From positions 1 to 6,112 of the forward strand of contig CADCOV010000127.1 in assembly GCA_902803185.1 (NCBI GenBank): DNA of 6,112 nt, read 5' to 3'. This DNA is from an uncultured Eubacteriales bacterium. Lineage in GTDB: Bacteria > Bacillota > Clostridia > Peptostreptococcales > Anaerovoracaceae. Position 1 is the stretch's first letter. Every line of letters starts with the position of its first letter. The translations under genes and the position numbers were made by a program. Shown here in pieces: positions 1-5,253 of this stretch. The notes below the pieces were generated by a model, which did not search any database, was not told the origin of the DNA, and saw only the letters and a program-made list of their open reading frames with translations.

Positions 1-59
1 CTGGTAAGGAACCCGAGGACGGAAGATATCACCACAGCCGCCCGGCAGCCGGCTGCGGC
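1..59. other. Unassigned left edge, possible tail of an upstream gene
   Basis: This short stretch precedes the ABC operon promoter. Frame 1 of the + strand is open from the window edge to a TGA at 61-63, so it could be the last 20 codons of an upstream gene (translated end ITTAARQPAAA). Nothing recognisable is encoded, and in GC-rich DNA a 20-codon open stretch is expected by chance. A stop inside the -35 box of the next operon would be compact but not unusual. No identity is offered. Confidence 0.15.
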
Positions 60-60
60 T
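36..60. repeat. GC-rich inverted repeat abutting the -35 box
   Basis: AGCCGC (36-41) is the exact reverse complement of GCGGCT (55-60). Inside it, CCG (42-44) can pair with CGG (50-52) around a 5-nt loop, leaving a CT bulge; the core GCAGCCGGCTGC is itself palindromic. The repeat shares its last base with the TTGACA box at 60-65. It could be the stem of an upstream terminator, but no T-run follows on the + strand and none is convincing on the - strand. It could also be a regulator-binding palindrome. The symmetry is seen directly; a function is only inferred. Confidence 0.35.
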
Positions 61-88
61 TGACATTGTATGCAAAGAGTGCGATAAT
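60..88 (+). promoter_or_regulatory. Sigma-A-type promoter of the amino-acid ABC operon
   Basis: A perfect -35 box TTGACA (60-65) is separated by 17 nt from GATAAT (83-88), which matches the -10 consensus at five of six positions. Transcription would begin near 95 and give a leader of about 109 nt before the start codon at 204. No comparable promoter is seen between the three ABC genes, so they are probably transcribed together from here to the terminator at 2451-2480. Confidence 0.75.
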
Positions 89-92
89 AAGC

Positions 93-172
93 GTGCTGCT
101 ACGGCGCGTTAACACAATGAAGCGATGCAGTGATGAATCGCAGGGCGCCGACGAGGCCTGGGGCCGCAGCAC
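93..172 (+). promoter_or_regulatory. Possible structured 5' leader RNA of the ABC operon
   Basis: The leader can form a long closing stem. GTGCTG (93-98) pairs with CAGCAC (167-172) and CGGC (102-105) pairs with GCCG (163-166), with a 3-nt CTA bulge. Two smaller hairpins fit inside: GCGAT (122-126) with ATCGC (137-141), and GGGC (143-146) with GCCT (156-159, one G-U pair). The result would be a three-way junction that starts almost at the predicted transcript 5' end. It resembles no riboswitch class I recognise and lacks T-box landmarks. No terminator or Shine-Dalgarno sequestration is evident. Fortuitous pairing in GC-rich RNA is a serious alternative. Confidence 0.25.
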
Positions 173-203
173 ATCCACTTTTACGACTATGGAGGACAAC
201 ATT

Positions 204-1031
204 ATGAAGAAACGTGTGACAGCGATCGCGCTCATCGCCATCCTGGTGATCGGCATCTTTGCCCTGGCGGGCTGCGGCTCCAAGGAGTCCGGCGGCGGAG
301 ATGCGGCGCCGGCGGAAGAAGGCGGCACCTTTGTCGTCGGACTGGACGACACCTTCGCGCCGATGGGCTTCCGGGACGAGAGCGGCGAGATCGTGGGCTT
401 TGATATCGACATGGCGACGGCGGTCGCGGAAAAGCTGGGCATGACGCCGGAGTTCAAGCCGATCGACTGGGATGCCAAGGAGATGGAACTGAACAGCGGC
501 AACATCAGCTGCATCTGGAACGGCCTGTCCATCACGCCGGAGCGCATGGAGAACATGGCCCTCTCCAACAAGTACCTGAACAACCAGATCGTGGTCATGG
601 CGCTGAAGGATTCCGACGTGGACGTCAAGAGCACCGAGGATCTGGCGAACCTGAAGGTCGGCACCCAGGTGGATACCTCCGCGGTCACCCTGATGGAGGC
701 GGATCCGAACTACGAGATGTTCAAGGACAACATCTCCGAGTACGATACCTATGATCTGGCGATCATGGACCTGAAGGCAGGCCGCTTGGACGTCATCGTC
801 GTGGACCAGGTGCTGGGCGAATACACCAACAACAACCTGGGCGGCGAGATGAAGGAGTGCTCCTTCGCGTTCGGCGACGACTATTACGTCATCGGCTTCA
901 AGAAGGACAACACCGAGCTCAGGGACAAGGTCAACGAGGCGCTGAAGGCTTTGATCGACGACGGCACCGCCGCTGAGATCAGCGAGAAGTGGTTCGGCAA
1001 GAACATCGTCGTCTTCGAGCCGATCGAGTAG
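204..1031 (+). CDS. Polar amino-acid ABC transporter, substrate-binding lipoprotein
   Basis: This 275-residue protein is the extracytoplasmic receptor of an amino-acid importer (SBP_bac_3, HisJ/GlnH type). The start at 204 is preferred because GGAGG (191-195) lies 8 nt upstream and because it begins a classic lipoprotein signal: MKKR, a hydrophobic stretch at residues 6-22, then lipobox LAGC with Cys24 as the lipidation site. A Gly/Ser/Glu-rich linker (25-41) precedes the bilobed domain. Family landmarks include GFDIDMA (65-71), Arg114 in TPER (expected to hold the substrate carboxylate) and Asp201 in VVDQ (expected to hold the alpha-amino group). The protein ends in the usual SEKWFG segment. 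The frame stays open upstream to base 3, but the earlier ATGs lack ribosome binding sites. The permease follows after 25 nt. The substrate (glutamine, arginine, cystine or other) cannot be decided from sequence. Confidence 0.93.
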   Translation: MKKRVTAIALIAILVIGIFALAGCGSKESGGGDAAPAEEGGTFVVGLDDTFAPMGFRDESGEIVGFDIDMATAVAEKLGMTPEFKPIDWDAKEMELNSGNISCIWNGLSITPERMENMALSNKYLNNQIVVMALKDSDVDVKSTEDLANLKVGTQVDTSAVTLMEADPNYEMFKDNISEYDTYDLAIMDLKAGRLDVIVVDQVLGEYTNNNLGGEMKECSFAFGDDYYVIGFKKDNTELRDKVNEALKALIDDGTAAEISEKWFGKNIVVFEPIE

Positions 1032-1056
1032 TATCTGGTGAGCCGAAAGAGGCAGT

Positions 1057-1716
1057 ATGGATAAGATATTGGCGTATGTGCCCTTCATGCTGGAGGGCAC
1101 ACTGGTAACGGTGGAGATCTTCGTGCTGACGCTGCTGCTCTCCCTGCCGCTGGGGCTTCCGGTGGCGCTGGGGGCGAACAGCAGGGTCTGGCCGCTGAAG
1201 GCGCTCTGCAAGGTTTATGTCTGGATATTCAGAGGGACGCCGCTGATCCTTCAGCTGTTCTTCTTCTATTTCTTCTTCCCGATGGTGCTGAACGTGCAGA
1301 TCAGCGGTTTTGTCGCGGTCATTTTGACCTTCGTGCTGAACTACGCGGCTTACTTCGCGGAAATCTACCGGGGCGGCATCAACAGCATCGACCGGGGACA
1401 GTACGAAGCGGCTTTCGCGCTGGGGATCCCGAAACACCTGACGACGAAGGACATCATCCTGCCGCAGACCATGAAGGCGATCCTGCCGCCGGTGGTGAAC
1501 GAGGCCATCACGCTGGTCAAGGACACCGCCCTGGCATCCACCATCGGCACCGTCGTGGACCTGATGAAGGCCACCAACAGCGCGGTGAACCGGCTGACGA
1601 ACATGATCCCGTTCTTCATCGCGGCGGTCTTCTACCTGATCATGACCGCGGTGCTGACGCTGGCGGCCGGCAGGATGGAGCGGTATTTCTCGCGGTATGA
1701 CGCGAAGGGGGAATGA
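1057..1716 (+). CDS. Polar amino-acid ABC transporter permease (HisM/GlnP family)
   Basis: This 219-residue integral membrane subunit forms the translocation path for the amino acid delivered by the upstream lipoprotein. The family pattern is clear: an N-terminal [11 protein letters not shown] segment, then hydrophobic helices near residues 13-39, 57-78, 84-103 and 184-204. The motif [10 protein letters not shown] (58-67) precedes the cytoplasmic EAA loop, with EAA at 117-119, Gly123 and ILP at 134-136, which docks on the ATPase. VKDTALAS (154-161) is also typical. Length is normal for the family. An AAAGAGG ribosome binding site (1046-1052) sits 4 nt before the ATG. The stop overlaps the following ATPase start by 4 nt (ATGA), implying translational coupling. 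Only one permease gene is present, so the membrane pore is probably a homodimer, as in GlnP-type systems. Confidence 0.94.
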   Translation: MDKILAYVPFMLEGTLVTVEIFVLTLLLSLPLGLPVALGANSRVWPLKALCKVYVWIFRGTPLILQLFFFYFFFPMVLNVQISGFVAVILTFVLNYAAYFAEIYRGGINSIDRGQYEAAFALGIPKHLTTKDIILPQTMKAILPPVVNEAITLVKDTALASTIGTVVDLMKATNSAVNRLTNMIPFFIAAVFYLIMTAVLTLAAGRMERYFSRYDAKGE

Positions 1717-2417
1717 AGATGGCAGAGAAGAAGTTCCTTGAGATGCGTCATATCGTCAAACGGTTCGGCGACTTCACCGCGGTGGACGACGTCGACTTTT
1801 CGATGGACAAGGGCGAGATCGTCGCGATCATCGGCCCGTCCGGTTCCGGCAAGAGCACCCTGCTCAGGTGCATCAACGGCCTGAACCAAGTGACCGGCGG
1901 CGAGATCGATTTCGAAGGGGAGACCGGCATGGTCTTCCAGCACTTCAACCTGTTCCCGCACATGACCTGCCTGGCGAACATCACCTACGCGCCGGTCAAG
2001 GTCAAGAAGCGGCCGAAAGCGGAGGCGGAGGCCAGGGCCCGGGAGCTCCTCCGGATGGTGGGCCTGGAGAACAAAGCGGACACCTACCCGAACCAGCTGT
2101 CCGGCGGGCAGAAGCAGCGGGTCGCCATCGCGAGGGCCCTCGCCATGGATCCGGACCTGATGCTCTTCGACGAGCCGACCAGCGCCCTGGATCCGGAGAT
2201 CACCGGCGAGGTGCTGAACGTCATGAAGAAGCTGGCGGAGCAGCACACCACGATGATCGTCGTGACCCACGAGATGGGGTTCGCCAAAGAGGTGGCGGAC
2301 CGGGTGCTGTTCATGGACCAGGGCAAGGTCGTGGAGGAGGGACCGCCGGAGCAGATCTTCGGCGCCCCGAAGAGCGAGCGCCTGATTTCCTTCCTGAGCT
2401 CCATGCTGCGGGCGTAG
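1713..2417 (+). CDS. Polar amino-acid ABC transporter ATP-binding protein, shortened before the Q-loop
   Basis: This 234-residue GlnQ/HisP-family ATPase powers the importer. All catalytic motifs are present: A-loop Phe18, Walker [10 protein letters not shown] (41-49), Q-loop Gln76 in [11 protein letters not shown], signature LSGGQ (129-133), Walker B LMLFDE (149-154), D-loop SALD (157-160) and H-switch His186. The oddity is the stretch between IDFEG (65-69) and GMVFQ (72-76). Only two residues separate them, whereas E. coli GlnQ as I recall it has about 17, including a conserved Arg before the Gly. The missing segment is in frame and the rest is intact, so the gene is probably functional. The ATG at 1713 overlaps the permease stop. 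AAGGGGG (1705-1711) is only 1 nt from that ATG but 7 nt from an in-frame ATG at 1719, so the true protein may be 232 residues. It is last in the operon. Confidence 0.93.
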   Translation: MKMAEKKFLEMRHIVKRFGDFTAVDDVDFSMDKGEIVAIIGPSGSGKSTLLRCINGLNQVTGGEIDFEGETGMVFQHFNLFPHMTCLANITYAPVKVKKRPKAEAEARARELLRMVGLENKADTYPNQLSGGQKQRVAIARALAMDPDLMLFDEPTSALDPEITGEVLNVMKKLAEQHTTMIVVTHEMGFAKEVADRVLFMDQGKVVEEGPPEQIFGAPKSERLISFLSSMLRA

Positions 2418-2450
2418 GTCAACAAAGGGGCAAAACCCCGTGAGAACGCA

Positions 2451-2480
2451 AAAATCGCCGTCTGGGACGGCGATTTTCTT
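2451..2480. terminator. Strong bidirectional intrinsic terminator
   Basis: A perfect 12-bp stem, AAAATCGCCGTC (2451-2462) with GACGGCGATTTT (2466-2477), closes on a 3-nt TGG loop and is followed by CTT. The outer A-T pairs supply a U-tract in both directions: TTTTCTT reading right, and GATTTTTG reading left because 2450-2454 is AAAAA. It therefore terminates the ABC operon (stop at 2415-2417) and also the convergent patatin gene (stop at 2516-2518). A smaller GGGG-CAAAA-CCCC hairpin (2427-2439) lies just before it. The rest of the intergenic region, to 2515, holds only a GGCCGGCC palindrome (2501-2508). Confidence 0.9.
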
Positions 2481-2515
2481 GCATCGGGGGTCGGCTGCCC
2501 GGCCGGCCTGCGTGC

Positions 2516-3688
2516 TCAGATCAGCCCCTGGGCCACCAGGAACCTGGCGGCGCGGACCTGCTCCTGCAGCGCCTTCGGCGGGCGCACCAGGCTGAAGAGG
2601 CTGGATTTGCCTGCCTCCTGGAGGTTCCTCGCGATGAGGAGGGTGGCGGTCTTTTTGTTCACCTGCTTGAAGAGGGCCATGGCGTGCTCCCAGCCCTGCT
2701 CTTTGGAGAAGACGGTCTGGACCAGCTCGGTGCCGGCGTCCACCACCGCGTCCAGCAGGGTGCTGAGGAAGGACATGCGGCGGTAGAGGATCAGCGGGTC
2801 CAGCTCGAAGATCCGGGCGGCCGCCTCAGCCTGCGGCAGGACCTTCTTCTCGAAGGCCCCCTTGGCGAAGGCGTAGGACTCGCCGTCGTAGATCTCGAAG
2901 GCCTTCATCGCGTCCAGGTAGCCCAGGCGCATGATGCGGCTGCTGTTCTCCCGGTCGAAGACCAGGAAGCTGCCCAGGTCCCAGTTCGGGGAGATCAGGG
3001 TAGTGTCCTCCACCACGTGCTCCTCCTCCGGCAGGTATTTGCCCACGGCCTTGAGGTAGACGGCGATGACTTTGGTGGCGCCCCGGTCCGCGGCCATGTG
3101 GACCGGCATCACGTTCTCGAAGCCGCCGTCCACGTAGTATTTGCCGTCGATCTGGATCGGCTGCACCGCCGGGAAGGCGGAGGCGCTGGCGACGACGTAG
3201 TCTCCCAGCCTGCCCTCCGGGATGTCCTCCTTCCAGAGGTAATGGGGCTTCATGGAAGGGACCTCCACGGTCAGCAGGCCGAAGTCCACCGGGAGGCTCC
3301 GGATCAGGGGCTCGTCCAGGTACTCTTTGACCAGGTCCTGCAGCGGCGCGGAGCTGGCGCCGCCCTGCTTGAGGAATTCGGCGGCGTAATCCGGAAGCTG
3401 GGCGTCCGCCGCCACGTCGAAGACGTTGTCGGTCTCGATCCGCCGCCACAGGTTGGAGGTCCTGACCGGATCACCCTGGACCACCATCGCGCCGTTGAGG
3501 GCGCCGACGGAGACGCCGACCACCATGTCGATCCTGATCCCCAGCTCGGTGACCGCCTGCCAGACGCCGCACTCGTAGGCGCCCCGGGAGCCGCCGCCGC
3601 TCAAAACCAGGGCGGTCTTTCCCGCTCTCTGCCCGCCGGCCAGGTGGGCCGCCGCCGGGGTCACGATGCCCGTTTGGTTGGATTCCAT
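2516..3688 (-). CDS. Patatin-like phospholipase family protein
   Basis: This predicted serine lipid acyl hydrolase has 390 residues. The patatin domain occupies about residues 25-200. It contains the oxyanion loop SGGGSRG (30-36), the nucleophile elbow GVSVG (58-62) with Ser60, and the dyad aspartate Asp187 in DGG. The region SPNWDLGSFLVFD followed by LGYLDAMKAF is also seen in bacterial RssA-like patatins, so much of the C-terminal half is family-typical. The last roughly 100 residues are helical-looking and carry no motif I recognise. There is no signal peptide or obvious membrane helix, so it is probably cytoplasmic or peripheral. The start is fixed by GGGAGG (3702-3697) placed 8 nt before the ATG. 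The reading frame stays open far upstream, but that part lies antisense to the sirtuin gene and is not coding. The lipid substrate is unknown. The gene stands alone, convergent with the ABC operon and divergent from the sirtuin operon. Confidence 0.92.
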   Translation of the reverse strand: MESNQTGIVTPAAAHLAGGQRAGKTALVLSGGGSRGAYECGVWQAVTELGIRIDMVVGVSVGALNGAMVVQGDPVRTSNLWRRIETDNVFDVAADAQLPDYAAEFLKQGGASSAPLQDLVKEYLDEPLIRSLPVDFGLLTVEVPSMKPHYLWKEDIPEGRLGDYVVASASAFPAVQPIQIDGKYYVDGGFENVMPVHMAADRGATKVIAVYLKAVGKYLPEEEHVVEDTTLISPNWDLGSFLVFDRENSSRIMRLGYLDAMKAFEIYDGESYAFAKGAFEKKVLPQAEAAARIFELDPLILYRRMSFLSTLLDAVVDAGTELVQTVFSKEQGWEHAMALFKQVNKKTATLLIARNLQEAGKSSLFSLVRPPKALQEQVRAARFLVAQGLI

Positions 3689-3689
3689 A

Positions 3690-3718
3690 TTAACAACCTC
3701 CCTCTGATGTGGTATAAT
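3690..3718 (+). promoter_or_regulatory. Extended -10 promoter of the sirtuin-surE operon
   Basis: TTAACA (3690-3695) is followed after 17 nt by a perfect TATAAT (3713-3718). A TG at 3710-3711 forms an extended -10 element. The expected transcription start is near 3725, giving a leader of about 50 nt that ends in the AAAAGGAG ribosome binding site (3763-3770). The -35 box lies between the divergent patatin gene's start codon and its ribosome binding site, so the two genes share control DNA. Confidence 0.8.
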
Positions 3719-3745
3719 TTTACGGATTGTTACCAACATGATAGC

Positions 3746-3774
3746 ATAATTGGAAAACAGAGAAAAGGAGTCAA
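3746..3774 (-). promoter_or_regulatory. Candidate promoter of the patatin gene
   Basis: On the - strand, TTGACT (3774-3769) is followed after 17 nt by AATTAT (3751-3746), which matches the -10 consensus at four of six positions. It is the best-spaced pair found in the 87-nt divergent region and predicts a transcript start near 3739. Alternatives such as TATCAT (3743-3738) or TAAAAT (3722-3717) have poor -35 partners. The -35 box overlaps the sirtuin gene's ribosome binding site, so the assignment is tentative. Confidence 0.4.
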
Positions 3775-3775
3775 A

Positions 3776-4501
3776 ATGGAAGAGAGACTGCAGAAGATCA
3801 TCGAGGAGAGCCAGCGGGTCGTCTTCTTCGGCGGCGCCGGCGTATCCACCGAGAGCAACATCCCGGATTTCCGTTCCGAGAAGGGCCTGTACCACGCGAA
3901 GCAGATGTACGGCTACTCCCCGGAGACCATGCTGAGCAGCGACTTTTTCTATCGGAACACCGCGCTGTTCTTCGACTACTATAAGGACAACCTGATCTAT
4001 CTGGACGCGGAGCCGAACGACGCCCACAAGGCCCTGGCGAAGCTGGAGCAGGAGGGCAAGCTGACGGCGATCGTGACCCAGAACATCGACGGCCTCCACC
4101 AGAAGGCGGGGAGCAAGACGGTCTACGAGCTCCACGGCAGCGTCATGCGGAACTACTGCCGCAAGTGCGGCAAGTTCTTCGACGTCCACTACATCATGGA
4201 CGAGCGAAACTGCAGGGACCGGATCCCGTACTGCGACGCGTGCGGCGGCATGATCAAGCCAGACGTGGTCCTCTACGGCGAGATGCTGGACGACGACACC
4301 GTGAACAAGGCGGTCCGGGCGATCGCCGAGGCGGACACCCTGATCATCGGCGGCACCTCCCTGGTGGTCTATCCGGCGGCGGGCCTGATCAACTACTTCC
4401 GGGGCAAGCACCTGGTTTTGATCAACAAGACCGAGACCCCGTACGACAGCAGGGCGGACCTCACCATCTACGACTCCATCGGAAAGGTTATGAAATATTG
4501 A
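3776..4501 (+). CDS. cobB: NAD-dependent protein deacylase, Sir2 family
   Basis: This 241-residue sirtuin removes acetyl or related acyl groups from protein lysines, consuming NAD and releasing nicotinamide and O-acyl-ADP-ribose. Diagnostic motifs in order are GAGVSTESNIPDFRS (20-34) for NAD binding, TQNIDGLH (101-108), catalytic His120 in ELHGS, a complete zinc site Cys128/Cys131/Cys153/Cys156, LYGE (166-169) and GGTSLVVYPAA (192-202). Length and the compact zinc module resemble the Thermotoga Sir2 and small Firmicutes enzymes; there is no extra domain. The start is set by AAAAGGAG ending 5 nt before the ATG; the open frame further upstream is antisense to patatin. Its TGA shares one base with the surE ATG (TGATG), so translation is probably coupled. 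The gene symbol follows the bacterial family name. Acyl-chain preference cannot be assigned. Confidence 0.95.
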   Translation: MEERLQKIIEESQRVVFFGGAGVSTESNIPDFRSEKGLYHAKQMYGYSPETMLSSDFFYRNTALFFDYYKDNLIYLDAEPNDAHKALAKLEQEGKLTAIVTQNIDGLHQKAGSKTVYELHGSVMRNYCRKCGKFFDVHYIMDERNCRDRIPYCDACGGMIKPDVVLYGEMLDDDTVNKAVRAIAEADTLIIGGTSLVVYPAAGLINYFRGKHLVLINKTETPYDSRADLTIYDSIGKVMKY

Positions 4502-5253
4502 TGAATCTGCTTTTAGTCAACGACGACGGGATCGAAGCGGCGGGCCTCAGGGCACTGGCGGACCGGATCGCGGATCTCGGCACATTATACGTCTGCGCGC
4601 CGATGCACCAGAGCAGCGGCGAGAGCCACGCGATCACCCTGACCCGGAACATCCGGGTGGAGGAGGTCGACTATCCGGGGGCCGCGCTGGCCTGGCGGGT
4701 AGACGGGACCCCGGCGGACTGCGCCAAGGCGGGCCTGCAGTTCTGTGAGGACCGGGGCATCCGGATCGATCTGGTCTTCTCCGGCATCAACATGGGCGCG
4801 AACCTGGGGGCGGACACCCTCTACTCCGGGACCGTGGGGGCGGCCATGGAAGCGGCCCTGCTCGGGTACCACAGCGTGGCGGTCTCGGTCTACGGCCATC
4901 ACGCCACCCACTACGACGGCGCGGCCAGGTTGGCCCGCCAGGTCATCGGGCCGGTGCTCAGGGAGATCCCGACCAACATCATCATCAACATCAACACCCC
5001 GGACATCCCGGCGGAGGCGATCAAAGGCGTCCGGACGGCGCCTCTCGGTCCGAGCTACTACGTGGACCGGTTCGAACCGAAGGGGGAGGGATACTATCAC
5101 CTGGAGGGCGTGGTCCCGGACTACGACAGCCTGGATCCCGCGGTCGACGTGGCGCTGAACCGCATCGACTACGCGACGATCACGCCGCTGCAGATGGATT
5201 TCACGGAGCACCGGCTGCTGGAAACAGTCGATGCATGGAGACTGACGATATGA
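4501..5253 (+). CDS. surE: 5'/3'-nucleotidase SurE (survival protein)
   Basis: SurE is a metal-dependent phosphatase acting on nucleoside 5'- and 3'-monophosphates, and in some species on short polyphosphate. The 250-residue product is typical in length. The metal site is complete by comparison with the family: Asp8 and Asp9 in LVNDDG (5-10), Ser39 in HQSSG (36-40) and Asn97 in SGIN (94-97). GTPADC (69-74), YSGTVGAAMEA (109-119) and the C-terminal ITPLQMDFT are also characteristic. The family's more common charged loop after the first strand (E. coli APDRNRSG) is replaced by APMHQSSG, though the metal-binding Ser is kept. The start overlaps the sirtuin stop by one base. Its nearest purine-rich site, GGAAAGG (4481-4487), is 13 nt away, which is longer than ideal, so initiation probably depends on coupling. 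The protein is cytoplasmic. Confidence 0.96.
   Translation: MNLLLVNDDGIEAAGLRALADRIADLGTLYVCAPMHQSSGESHAITLTRNIRVEEVDYPGAALAWRVDGTPADCAKAGLQFCEDRGIRIDLVFSGINMGANLGADTLYSGTVGAAMEAALLGYHSVAVSVYGHHATHYDGAARLARQVIGPVLREIPTNIIININTPDIPAEAIKGVRTAPLGPSYYVDRFEPKGEGYYHLEGVVPDYDSLDPAVDVALNRIDYATITPLQMDFTEHRLLETVDAWRLTI

Noticed and set aside
60..203. 48-residue N-terminal extension of the binding protein
   Set aside because: It would start inside the promoter and bury the lipoprotein signal peptide. No ribosome binding site precedes the earlier starts, while 204 has GGAGG at 8 nt.
99..1211. 370-codon open frame on the - strand across the binding-protein gene
   Set aside because: It is antisense to a gene with clear family motifs. 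Its translation is His/Val/Leu/Asp/Arg-rich without domains, which is typical of a shadow frame in GC-rich DNA.
2501..2508. GGCCGGCC palindrome
   Set aside because: An isolated 8-base GC palindrome is expected in DNA of this composition, and no partner copy was noticed.
3733..3753. CCAA...TTGG as an operator in the divergent promoter region
   Set aside because: Only the outer four bases on each side are symmetrical and the interior does not pair, so it falls below what chance would give.
2684..3775. 364-codon N-terminal extension of the sirtuin frame
   Set aside because: It runs antisense through the patatin gene and crosses the sirtuin promoter. The ATG at 3776 has an excellent ribosome binding site and gives the normal family length.
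3689..4411. 241-codon N-terminal extension of the patatin frame
   Set aside because: It is antisense to the sirtuin catalytic core. The start at 3688 has GGGAGG at 8 nt, and the product then begins just before the patatin domain.
4165..4500. Extension of the SurE frame upstream into the sirtuin gene
   Set aside because: This is an out-of-frame reading of the sirtuin zinc-finger region. SurE proteins begin directly at MNLLLVNDDG, matching the ATG at 4501.
4585..5211. Antisense 208-codon frame across surE
   Set aside because: Low-complexity Arg/Val/Asp-rich translation opposite a highly conserved gene; no ribosome binding site or motif.
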